A DNA stretch of 6,612 bases from Heteroruminococcus sp964370005 (GCA_964370005.1 CAYJGR010000085.1:1-6612), one strand, 5' to 3'; shown: positions 1 through 6,501, counted from the first letter of the stretch. Numbers and translations: made by a program. The notes: generated by a model not told the origin, from the sequence alone.

Positions 1-763
1 CGTTAAATACAACATAGCCGGGCTCGTCTTCGCTGCACTTGTAGATGGTGTTGTCCTGGGCTTCGATGGCGTCGTCAGCCGCATCGGCAACCTTGGAGTG
101 GCCGTCGATGATTACAAGGTGGTTGGAAACACGAGCGTCAATGGCAAACGCAAACACTTCTTCGTCACCGCCGGATTTCTCGGTCAGGTAGATTGTACCT
201 ACAAGATCCTTGGGGGTGTCGATGGTGTAGTTTTCCATGAGCTTGATTACTACGTTGCCGTGACCTGGGGCTGTAGCCATGTCGGCATTCTTGTCAAAGC
301 GTACCGACTCAACCATAGCACCGCCCACTTCCCACTCTACCGAAACCTTGGCGGCCAGTTTGCCCTCAAAAGGTAGTGAAAGCAGTCCATCGGTTGCATC
401 ATCTGCGTTATAGTCTGCAGTGTATCCACCCGCACCAAGACCAAACAGAGAATCTGTAGAATTTGCAATTTCTGTGCCATCGGGAGCATATGCAGTTACA
501 TAATCATATGGCTGAGCGCTCGACAAAATATTGGAAAGCGCATATGACGAAACTGTTCCCATTGTGCCATCGTAAGCACCGCCACCGCCCGGCTCAATGT
601 CGAGTAGTCCATAGGACTCACCGGGTTGCAGATGACCATTGGCATCCCCCTCGTGTTCACAACCGCCAATGATGTTGCCGCACCAGATGTGCTCGGCCAT
701 TGCCACAGAAGCAGTCGACAGTGCAAGGGTCAGGGCGAGCAGTAGAGCAAGTAGCTTTTTCAT
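1..763 (-). CDS. Exported protein of unknown function (partial, C-terminus beyond left edge)
   Basis: Reading the minus strand from the ATG at 761-763 gives 254 uninterrupted codons that run off the left edge, so the C-terminus is missing. Residues 1-23 (MKKLLALLLALTLALSTASV then AMA) are a classic Sec signal peptide: Lys-Lys, a Leu/Ala-rich core and an Ala-Met-Ala signal peptidase I site before Glu24. No lipobox is seen. The mature part is acidic and rich in Gly, Asp and Ala, with Cys28, Cys35 and Cys243. Residues 137-215 alternate short beta-like strands (KVSVEWEV, VVIKL, GTIYLTEK, EEVFAFAI), which suggests a beta-sandwich surface or secreted domain. I recall similar uncharacterised exported proteins in Oscillospiraceae but can name no function. 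An AGGAGG ribosome site (772-777) lies 9 bases before the ATG and fixes the start. The continuous frame, signal peptide and ribosome site make the gene secure; its role is unknown. Confidence 0.88.
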   Translation of the reverse strand, partial: MKKLLALLLALTLALSTASVAMAEHIWCGNIIGGCEHEGDANGHLQPGESYGLLDIEPGGGGAYDGTMGTVSSYALSNILSSAQPYDYVTAYAPDGTEIANSTDSLFGLGAGGYTADYNADDATDGLLSLPFEGKLAAKVSVEWEVGGAMVESVRFDKNADMATAPGHGNVVIKLMENYTIDTPKDLVGTIYLTEKSGGDEEVFAFAIDARVSNHLVIIDGHSKVADAADDAIEAQDNTIYKCSEDEPGYVVFN

Positions 764-937
764 GTTTTGTTTCCTCCTCAAAAAATTGTTTTTTATTGCA
801 ACAGGTGCAAAGCACCCAACAGCCATCAAAGAGAGATTTAGGCGAGAAAACCGTGATATTGCGCATTTCCACTTCATTCCGATAAAGTTTAGCAAATCAA
901 ATAGTTTTTTATATCGTACAAAAGTGCCGATTTGCAA
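764..937 (-). promoter_or_regulatory. Likely promoter and ~140-nt leader of the exported-protein gene
   Basis: On the minus strand a TTGCAA box (932-937) and a TATAAA box (908-913) are 18 bases apart, a fair match to a housekeeping sigma factor promoter. Transcription would begin near position 901 and give a leader of roughly 140 nucleotides. Close to the ribosome site the leader can form a GGTGC-TTT-GCACC hairpin (804-816), or instead a TTGCA/TGCAA pairing (796-810). The two share bases and exclude each other. The -35 box touches the tail of the neighbouring terminator, which is compact but possible. No known riboswitch is recognised. The promoter call rests on the boxes alone. Confidence 0.4.
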
Positions 938-967
938 AAAAAAATCCCCCATGTGGGGGATTTTTTT
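936..967 (-). terminator. Bidirectional-looking intrinsic terminator after the macrodomain gene
   Basis: The inverted repeat ATCCCCCA (944-951) / TGGGGGAT (954-961) forms a tight GC-rich stem; the realistic fold keeps a four-base loop. Nine A bases precede it and seven T bases follow it on the plus strand, so a U run follows the stem in both directions. On the minus strand it lies about 25 bases after the stop codon of the macrodomain gene, which marks it as that gene's terminator. No plus-strand gene reads into it from the left within this window. Confidence 0.85.
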
Positions 968-991
968 GTACTATTAAGGCATTGCTAAACT

Positions 992-1774
992 TCATGAACT
1001 CAAAATATTTTGATAAATCTCCAAATCTTTATCCGTAAATACATTAAACACCACCTTTATATCGCTATTGTTATTTTGCAAGAATGTCGATACGGTTTTT
1101 ACCGCAATCTCGGCGGCCTCCTGCTGTGGGAAGCAAAACACACCGGTCGAGATACAGCAAAACGCAATGGATTTAACATCATTTTTTGCAGCCTCTTCAA
1201 GGCATGAGTTGTAGCAGTCGGCGAGAAGCTTTTTGTCTCGGTCTGTGAGTTTCCCCGAGATAATCGGCCCCACGGTATGCAGTACATATTTACTCGGTAA
1301 ATTGTAGGCCGGCGTGATTTTGGCCTTGCCCGTCTCCTCCTCATGCCCTTGCTTGTTCATAAGCTCATTGCAGGCCAGTCTAAGCTGTATGCCCGACAGT
1401 GTGTGAACGATGTTATCAATACAATTATGCAGAGGTTGGAAACACCCCAGCAGTGCCGAATTTGCCGCATTTACTATGGCATCCACTTTAAGCGCCGTGA
1501 TATCACCCTGCCAAATATATATCCGTTCATTATATGTTGTGGGCGCAAATGTATCGCTATCGACTATGCCCCTGTGCTCAATTTCCGTTTGTAAGTAGCT
1601 ATCCTGCACCGCCAAAAACTCCTCGTCTATCGCCTTTGGTGGACGCAGATTAAACAGCGCACGCAGCAGTTTTTTTTGCTCGTCGCTGTCTGTGGGTATT
1701 TCTATCGCATTAAATCTCGAGTTCTCCCCCACTAAATAATTTATTAAATACAGCCGCCTCTCCCGTTGTGTCAA
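992..1774 (-). CDS. Zinc-dependent macrodomain protein, predicted protein-ADP-ribose hydrolase
   Basis: This 260-residue protein matches, in length and motifs, the Zn-containing macrodomain class known from Staphylococcus aureus and Streptococcus pyogenes (about 265-270 residues), cytosolic enzymes that remove mono-ADP-ribose from proteins. Residues 1-85 form the helical N-terminal extension typical of the class (FNLRPPKAIDEEFLAVQDSY, 41-60). The macro fold follows: GDI (90-92), VDAIVNAANS (97-106), the diagnostic GCFQPLHNCIDN (110-121) with Cys111, His116 and Cys118 as likely zinc ligands, HTVGP (166-170), and the phosphate-binding loop CISTGVFCFP (207-216). The start is TTG (1772-1774): an in-frame TAA lies two codons upstream and a G-run ribosome site sits at 1782-1788. 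In the cocci this class is linked to a sirtuin (SirTM) and lipoylation genes; none is present here, and the gene has its own terminator. The family call is firm. The substrate, and any link to lipoate-carrier modification, are inference. Confidence 0.93.
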   Translation of the reverse strand: MTQRERRLYLINYLVGENSRFNAIEIPTDSDEQKKLLRALFNLRPPKAIDEEFLAVQDSYLQTEIEHRGIVDSDTFAPTTYNERIYIWQGDITALKVDAIVNAANSALLGCFQPLHNCIDNIVHTLSGIQLRLACNELMNKQGHEEETGKAKITPAYNLPSKYVLHTVGPIISGKLTDRDKKLLADCYNSCLEEAAKNDVKSIAFCCISTGVFCFPQQEAAEIAVKTVSTFLQNNNSDIKVVFNVFTDKDLEIYQNILSS

Positions 1775-1781
1775 AACTTAT

Positions 1782-1788
1782 CCCCCCC
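1782..1788 (-). promoter_or_regulatory. Unusual all-G ribosome binding site deciding a TTG start
   Basis: On the minus strand seven consecutive G bases lie 7 bases before the TTG start of the macrodomain gene, with no GGAGG nearby. An in-frame TAA just upstream of the TTG excludes a longer protein, and the next possible start (a GTG at codon 15) would remove part of the family's N-terminal extension. The G run probably pairs with the CCUCC end of 16S rRNA using a mismatch, so translation may be modest. Confidence 0.5.
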
Positions 1789-1807
1789 ACTCCCCTATTT
1801 TACCAAT

Positions 1808-1836
1808 ATATTATCAAATTTTGTCGGATTTGTCAT
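1808..1836 (-). promoter_or_regulatory. Candidate promoter of the macrodomain gene
   Basis: On the minus strand ATGACA (plus 1831-1836) and TAATAT (plus 1808-1813) are separated by exactly 17 bases, close to a housekeeping sigma promoter. Transcription would start near 1800 and give a leader of about 25 nucleotides before the TTG start. The region is AT-rich, so a chance match is possible. Confidence 0.45.
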
Positions 1837-1883
1837 TCTTTGACTTATAATATGTGCAATCAGACTTTTTTTATCTCCATTGC

Positions 1884-1912
1884 TTTACAAACTTTATGGA
1901 CAATGCTAAAAT
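1884..1912 (+). promoter_or_regulatory. Candidate promoter of the ion-channel gene
   Basis: TTTACA (1884-1889) and TAAAAT (1907-1912) are separated by 17 bases, a good housekeeping sigma promoter. Transcription would start near 1919, leaving a leader of about 24 nucleotides that carries a GGAGG ribosome site (1929-1933), 9 bases before the ATG at 1943. It lies back to back with the macrodomain promoter, with about 50 bases between the two sets of boxes. Confidence 0.55.
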
Positions 1913-1942
1913 AATATTTAATAACCATGGAGGTGTAATGTT

Positions 1943-3796
1943 ATGGAGAAAAGAACTTTTGGGGAAATAATTCGTTATAGGTTTGACAATCTAATGTCAA
2001 AGGGTGCGGTGGCGCTTGTGGGGATTTTGTTTTTAGCCACCACTGTTGTAATTGTGCTTGCGGGTATCATCGCTTTTGCTATGGGCAATGGCAGTATCTC
2101 GCAAAATATCTGGGCAAGTGTGATGCATACCATCGATGCCGGTACCATCACAGGTACCGATACATCGGATGTCTCTTTCCTTATAATTATGTCGATAGTA
2201 ACCCTCGGTGGTATTTTTATCACCAGTATACTTATCGGTATTATCACCACAGGCTTTGAGGAGAAACTTCAATCTCTTAAAAAAGGTAACTCGCTTGTGG
2301 TAGAAAAAGATCATACCATCATTTTAGGCTTTAATGAAAATATCTATACCATTATATCCGAGCTCATTTGCGCAAACGAAAACCGCAAAGATGCTTGTAT
2401 TGTGGTGCTGTCCGACGAGGACAAAGAAACTATGGAAACCGCTATAGCCGAACAGATCGACGACTGCAAAAACACACGCATCATCTGCCGTACAGGTAAC
2501 ATCACCGACCTACCTATGCTCAAAAAATGCTCTATAGATACCTGTCGCAGTGTCATTATCAATCAACAAGAAGATTTTATCACCACCAAAGCCATTTTGG
2601 CTATAAATAGCTATTTTGACTCGCAAGAGGGCGAGCGTACCTGTCAGTGCATTGTCGCCCCCATCACCTACAAAGCCAACTTCGAGGCCGCCACTATCGC
2701 CGGTGAGGGCAATGTCGAGCTGATACTTGTGCGGGATGCCATCTCACGCATCATTGCCCAAACCTGTAGACAACCCGGCCTGTCCAATGTGCTCATAGAG
2801 CTGTTTGACTACAGTGGCAGCGAGCTGTATTTTGAAGTGTTTGCCGAGTTCGACGGCAAGCCTTTCATAGAGACCTTGACCATGTTCGAGCAGGCTGTTG
2901 TATTCGGTTACAAGCGGGGTGACCAGGTTGTTATAAATCCCGATAATTACACCATGCTACAGGCCGGCGACAGTCTGATACTGCTCGTCGAGGACGACGG
3001 CATGGCCAAAACTCTCACCCAAAAACCCGACCTTGGCAGTGTCGAGTCGCTCAGCTCCTCCGTTCCCATGTCAGAAAAACCCGAGGAAATTTTGGTGTTG
3101 GGTATAAATGAGATGCTCCGTCAAATCCTCACCGAGCTTGATAACTACTTTGTAAAGGGTTCGCTTGTGACGGTGGCAAATGATGGCATTGACGAGTCGC
3201 TATCCGATTTGCCCCGGTCGCTCTCTAATATTGATATTAAGTTTGTTGATTGTGATATCACCTCCCGAGAGAACCTTGACAGTCTCACCGGTGGCGATTT
3301 AAGCCATGTACTCCTACTCAGCGAGGACGAACTGGACACCGAGACCTCGGATGCCATTACTCTGCTTAAACTTATACATCTGCGTGATATCGCCCAAAAA
3401 CAGGACAAGGTCTTTAATATCACAAGCCAGATGAAAAATGCCGCCAATCAGAAACTTGCAAAGGTTGCAAAGGCGAATGATTTGGTTATAGGTTCCAACA
3501 TTATAAACCTCATTTTGACCCAAATATCCGAGAACCGTCACCTATCGGAGGTATTCCGTGAAATACTTACCACCGAGGGCAGTGAGATTTACATAAGAAA
3601 AGCTTCCCACTATGTAAAACTGCATGAGCCTATGAATTTCTACACCGTCACAGCGATTGTTGCGGCGAACAATGAGATTGCCATCGGCTATAAAAAACAG
3701 CTCGATGACACATTTGAAATTCTGCTTAATCCCTCAAAGTCCGAGATGATCACCTTCGAGGATCAGGATTATATCGTGGTGTTGGCCGACGACTGA
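1943..3796 (+). CDS. CASTOR/POLLUX-related putative ion channel with two RCK domains
   Basis: This 617-residue protein has the layout of the prokaryotic relatives of plant CASTOR/POLLUX channels. A short cytosolic N-terminus leads to TM1 (about 21-47), a pore loop (54-75) containing the filter-like HTIDAGTITGTDTS (62-75), and TM2 (79-104). The family hallmark EEKLQSLKKGNSLVVEKDHT (106-125) then joins the first RCK/TrkA-N-like domain (122-270), with its C-terminal lobe at about 285-352. A second RCK domain spans about 380-530, with a last lobe at 540-615. Such channels pass cations and are gated by ligand binding to the RCK ring, usually as tetramers. The potassium signature TVGYG is absent; DAGT resembles the DAG of plant POLLUX. 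Both Rossmann loops (LGFNEN 128-133, LGINEM 386-391) lack the classical GxGxxG, so NAD binding is uncertain. GGAGG (1929-1933) sets the start; the ATG at 1938 is out of frame. Ion and ligand are unknown. The family call is confident. Confidence 0.88.
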   Translation: MEKRTFGEIIRYRFDNLMSKGAVALVGILFLATTVVIVLAGIIAFAMGNGSISQNIWASVMHTIDAGTITGTDTSDVSFLIIMSIVTLGGIFITSILIGIITTGFEEKLQSLKKGNSLVVEKDHTIILGFNENIYTIISELICANENRKDACIVVLSDEDKETMETAIAEQIDDCKNTRIICRTGNITDLPMLKKCSIDTCRSVIINQQEDFITTKAILAINSYFDSQEGERTCQCIVAPITYKANFEAATIAGEGNVELILVRDAISRIIAQTCRQPGLSNVLIELFDYSGSELYFEVFAEFDGKPFIETLTMFEQAVVFGYKRGDQVVINPDNYTMLQAGDSLILLVEDDGMAKTLTQKPDLGSVESLSSSVPMSEKPEEILVLGINEMLRQILTELDNYFVKGSLVTVANDGIDESLSDLPRSLSNIDIKFVDCDITSRENLDSLTGGDLSHVLLLSEDELDTETSDAITLLKLIHLRDIAQKQDKVFNITSQMKNAANQKLAKVAKANDLVIGSNIINLILTQISENRHLSEVFREILTTEGSEIYIRKASHYVKLHEPMNFYTVTAIVAANNEIAIGYKKQLDDTFEILLNPSKSEMITFEDQDYIVVLADD

Positions 3797-3840
3797 TCAA
3801 GAGGATAGAGTAGAGAAAAAATCAACGTTTTTATAAACAC

Positions 3841-3881
3841 ACAATGCGCACATCATCACAATGTGCGCATTGTTTATTTTT
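3841..3881 (+). terminator. Intrinsic terminator of the ion-channel gene
   Basis: A perfect 13-bp inverted repeat, ACAATGCGCACAT (3841-3853) and ATGTGCGCATTGT (3861-3873), encloses a 7-base loop and is followed by TTATTTTT. It starts 44 bases after the stop codon of the channel gene and makes read-through into the downstream cyclase gene unlikely. Confidence 0.85.
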
Positions 3882-3903
3882 GCTAATTGTTATTTGCTAA
3901 ATT

Positions 3904-3934
3904 TTACATGTTTTTGCTTTTATTCTACATGTAA
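3904..3934. promoter_or_regulatory. Candidate operator: paired ACATGT palindromes in an 8-bp inverted repeat
   Basis: TTACATGT (3904-3911) and ACATGTAA (3927-3934) are perfect inverted copies. Each contains the self-palindrome ACATGT (3906-3911 and 3927-3932), and the two palindromes are 21 bp apart, two helical turns, so proteins bound there would lie on the same DNA face. The right copy ends 7 bases before the -10 box of the cyclase gene, covering the -35/spacer zone, where a repressor could block polymerase or an activator replace the poor -35. The binding protein is not identifiable from this window. Confidence 0.45.
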
Positions 3935-3937
3935 TTG

Positions 3938-3946
3938 TGTTATAAT
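3938..3946 (+). promoter_or_regulatory. Extended -10 promoter of the diguanylate cyclase gene
   Basis: TGTTATAAT (3938-3946) is a perfect TGnTATAAT extended -10 element. At the expected distance upstream there is only TTTTAT (3918-3923, 17-base spacing), a weak -35. Extended -10 promoters can work without a good -35. Transcription would start near 3953, about 44 bases before the ATG at 3997. Confidence 0.6.
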
Positions 3947-3983
3947 GTCTTACGTTATAGTATTAGCAGTTTATCATAGTAAA

Positions 3984-3988
3984 GGGGG
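3984..3988 (+). promoter_or_regulatory. Ribosome binding site deciding the cyclase start
   Basis: GGGGG (in AAAGGGGGA) lies 8 bases before the ATG at 3997 and only 5 before an in-frame TTG at 3994. The spacing and the ATG codon both favour 3997, giving an 834-residue product. Confidence 0.55.
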
Positions 3989-3996
3989 ATGGCTTG

Positions 3997-6501
3997 ATGG
4001 CAGAATATGCTTGGGATCAAAATGCGCTTTTATTCTTATTGTTTTTCTTGCATGGCTTGTGTGCATACGCCCTTGGGATGCAATTCTTAGAAGTTCGATA
4101 TAATAACAAGCTTGCCCCTATAATATACAGCATATTGTATGCGGCAGTGACCCTTCTTGGACTCGCTATCACCCAAACCATGTCCTTTGTAACCTATATT
4201 GGCGTTTTTGTAGTTCTTGTGATAAATACATTAATATTTTTTAAGGCAAATATTATTTCAAAAATGGCCTGCATTTTGGCGGTTTTGATTCATGTGATAT
4301 GTATACGAACCGTCACCACTGCCGTGTATGCCGCCGCCACAGGGCTTTCATGTTATGTACTGTCACACGGGGAATTTTTATTCATAACATTGGTGGTTAT
4401 TTATCTGGTGATGTGTCTGATGTCTCTGACGATGCTAAAGCTTGTCAACCCCGTTTATGCCAAGATGATGGTGCACAACCCCAAAAATGTGCTGTTTCTT
4501 GCGATTTTACTCGCGCTGTTCAATATATATATGCTCTTTAACTCTACCCTTTATATGAATCCGTATATCGTCAATAGCATAATCCCCCATCAAATTATTG
4601 TATCAGTTGTGATGCTTTCCTGCACATATTGGGGGCTTTATTTCCTTGTAAGAATTGAAATTTTCCACTCATACAAAGAAAAAACCGAAATGCTTGAAAA
4701 ACGTGCCATGCGTGAGGCCTTTTTTAAGGGCATAGTGCTCAGCGATACCGTGGCCTCCTATGAGGTCAACTGCACCAAAGATACATTGGCGGTTTTGTAT
4801 TCCGGTGGTCAAGAACATACCATGAGCAGTACACTTAATTACAGCAAAGCCATTGCACAAATTGTAAAAAGTTTTGTTCATGAAGATGATATAGAATGGG
4901 TCTCCATGCGCCTTATGCCCCAAAACATCCTCAAAGAATATGATGACGGTAACGTTGATTATTCTTTCGAATATCGTCGCATTGTCCGTGACGGTGAGGT
5001 GGTCTGGGTACATACCGCCATCAACACATCAGTGGACGCACAAAGTGGCGATGTCATCGCTCTTATCGTCGTTAAAAACATAAACGAGGAAAAGCAGGAG
5101 GAACTTGACCTGCGCAATCGTGCCGAGCGTGATTCGCTGACCGGTGCCTATAACAAACAGGCCACCCATCAAAATATCATCTCATTCATGTCGCAACAAA
5201 AGAGCGGCGCCCTGCTTATATTGGATGTTGACGACTTCAAATCGGTCAATGACAATATGGGTCATGTTTATGGTGACACCGTGCTGTGTGAAATCGTGGA
5301 TATCATAAACACGATATTCCGTGACGACGACATCGTAGGGCGTGTGGGCGGCGATGAGTTTATGGTATTTATGAAACACACCTGCTCTATTCCTGTTGTG
5401 ATGAGCAAAGCAGCCCAGCTGTGTCAGTCCATCGAAAGCACATATCGAGATGCCCCTTATAAGGTGTGTTGCAGTGTTGGTATTTCGATTTTCCCACGCC
5501 ATGGCGATGCATTCGATGAACTATATCAAAAGGCTGACAGTGCGCTTTATGAGTCAAAAAATAAGGGTAAAAACACCGCCACGATTTACTCGGGCAGCGA
5601 ATTTACACCACATATGTCCACCCGCACGGCCATAGACAGCGTGACCACTGTGGATAATACCCCTGAGAAAAATTATATAGAGAATGTTTTCAAAATTTTA
5701 CACAAATCTCCCGACATTCAAACGGCTTTGTGCTCGGTCTTAGAACTGATTTTGGGCACATATAAATTCGAACGTACTCATGTGTACAACTGTACAAAAC
5801 ACAACAGCGACCGTGTAGCACTTCAACCTATGCAAGCCGATGATTCCCATGTTGTGGTCAGTAATTTCAAGACGTCGCAAATTCCTCAATTCCTACTTGA
5901 GGCCTTTAATCGACATGGTGGTTTCTTCGTCGAAAATATGGATAACCTTGAAATAACCCAGCGAAATTATATCGGTATAAAAGACTGCAAATCTCAATAT
6001 ATCCTCCCCCTCATTGATGAAGGTGATTTGTTGGCATTTGTCAGCTTTGTCAATTTTGCAAAGCCGTTATCCCTTTCATCCGAACAAGTGGAAGAGCTGA
6101 AAATTCTTTGCAATTTGATATCGGTATTTTTCCGCCGACAGCTTCGTAACCACGATTTGGAGGATTACCTCAAAGCCATCACAACCGTGATTGATCGTTC
6201 GGATAACTATGTGTACGTAATAGATAAACATGACTACACCGTTCTATTCCTCAACAAAAAAGCCTCCTCGGTCACAGGCGATACCGGCAGTATAGGGCGA
6301 CCTTGCTATGAAGTGTTTAGAGGGCGCTCCAGCCCCTGTGAGGATTGTCCCATGGCGCAACTTCCAAATGACGGCAGTGATATCCAAAAGACGGTCATGA
6401 CCTATAATCCAAAACTCGATATGATGTTCAGCACTACGGCCAGTTACCTCAAATGGACAAACGACACAAGGGCCTGCCTGCTTGATAACGCTAAGGTTTA
6501 A
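3997..6501 (+). CDS. Membrane diguanylate cyclase, 7TM-PAS-GGDEF-GAF-like-PAS
   Basis: The product (834 residues) is predicted to make cyclic di-GMP from two GTP at the inner face of the membrane. About seven hydrophobic helices (near 8-28, 40-59, 64-83, 88-113, 126-150, 164-183, 198-220) form the N-terminal sensor. A basic linker (227-240) leads to a PAS domain (about 245-365). The GGDEF domain (376-533) looks active: RDSLTGAYNK (378-387), LDVDDFKSVND (409-419) with metal-binding Asp410 and substrate residue Asn418, GH (422-423), and GGDEF (451-455). RDDD (442-445), five residues before it, is a correctly spaced RxxD product-inhibition site. A GAF-like region (about 560-712) and a second PAS (about 722-830) follow. 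The latter carries Cys770, Cys781 and Cys784 (GRPCYEVF...SPCEDCP). The chain stops at this PAS with no EAL or second GGDEF, so it may be shortened at the C-terminus. Start chosen at the ATG, not the adjacent TTG. Signals sensed are unknown. Confidence 0.93.
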   Translation: MAEYAWDQNALLFLLFFLHGLCAYALGMQFLEVRYNNKLAPIIYSILYAAVTLLGLAITQTMSFVTYIGVFVVLVINTLIFFKANIISKMACILAVLIHVICIRTVTTAVYAAATGLSCYVLSHGEFLFITLVVIYLVMCLMSLTMLKLVNPVYAKMMVHNPKNVLFLAILLALFNIYMLFNSTLYMNPYIVNSIIPHQIIVSVVMLSCTYWGLYFLVRIEIFHSYKEKTEMLEKRAMREAFFKGIVLSDTVASYEVNCTKDTLAVLYSGGQEHTMSSTLNYSKAIAQIVKSFVHEDDIEWVSMRLMPQNILKEYDDGNVDYSFEYRRIVRDGEVVWVHTAINTSVDAQSGDVIALIVVKNINEEKQEELDLRNRAERDSLTGAYNKQATHQNIISFMSQQKSGALLILDVDDFKSVNDNMGHVYGDTVLCEIVDIINTIFRDDDIVGRVGGDEFMVFMKHTCSIPVVMSKAAQLCQSIESTYRDAPYKVCCSVGISIFPRHGDAFDELYQKADSALYESKNKGKNTATIYSGSEFTPHMSTRTAIDSVTTVDNTPEKNYIENVFKILHKSPDIQTALCSVLELILGTYKFERTHVYNCTKHNSDRVALQPMQADDSHVVVSNFKTSQIPQFLLEAFNRHGGFFVENMDNLEITQRNYIGIKDCKSQYILPLIDEGDLLAFVSFVNFAKPLSLSSEQVEELKILCNLISVFFRRQLRNHDLEDYLKAITTVIDRSDNYVYVIDKHDYTVLFLNKKASSVTGDTGSIGRPCYEVFRGRSSPCEDCPMAQLPNDGSDIQKTVMTYNPKLDMMFSTTASYLKWTNDTRACLLDNAKV

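Noticed and set aside
98..376. Plus-strand open frame of 92 codons
   Set aside because: It lies opposite the exported-protein gene, whose frame has a signal peptide and a strong ribosome site; the plus frame has neither.
639..977. Plus-strand open frame of 112 codons
   Set aside because: It runs through the 5' end, leader and promoter of the exported-protein gene and through the terminator hairpin, ending in a low-complexity Lys/Pro stretch; no ribosome site.
1821..1851. TTGTCG ... TATAAT as a further plus-strand promoter
   Set aside because: The TATAAT (1846-1851) is perfect, but the spacing to TTGTCG is 19 bases and no extended -10 is present; TTTACA-17-TAAAAT nearer the gene is better. 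It could still be a minor start.
3145..3447. Minus-strand frame of 100 codons inside the channel gene
   Set aside because: Serine-rich antisense shadow of the RCK2 coding sequence, with no ribosome site or family motif.
3994..3996. TTG as the start of the cyclase gene
   Set aside because: An ATG follows directly with better spacing (8 bases) from the G-rich ribosome site; the two choices differ by one residue.
3989..3997. Mini frame ATG-GCT-TGA overlapping the cyclase ATG
   Set aside because: The G run touches its ATG, leaving no spacing for ribosome binding, so it is probably chance rather than a regulatory upstream frame.
3861..4103. Plus-strand frame of 80 codons overlapping the start of the cyclase gene
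   Set aside because: It begins inside the terminator stem and crosses the promoter; the hydrophobic translation comes from AT-rich DNA and the shadow of the real membrane helices.
4669..5013. Minus-strand frame of 114 codons inside the cyclase gene
   Set aside because: Antisense shadow of the PAS coding region with no supporting signals.
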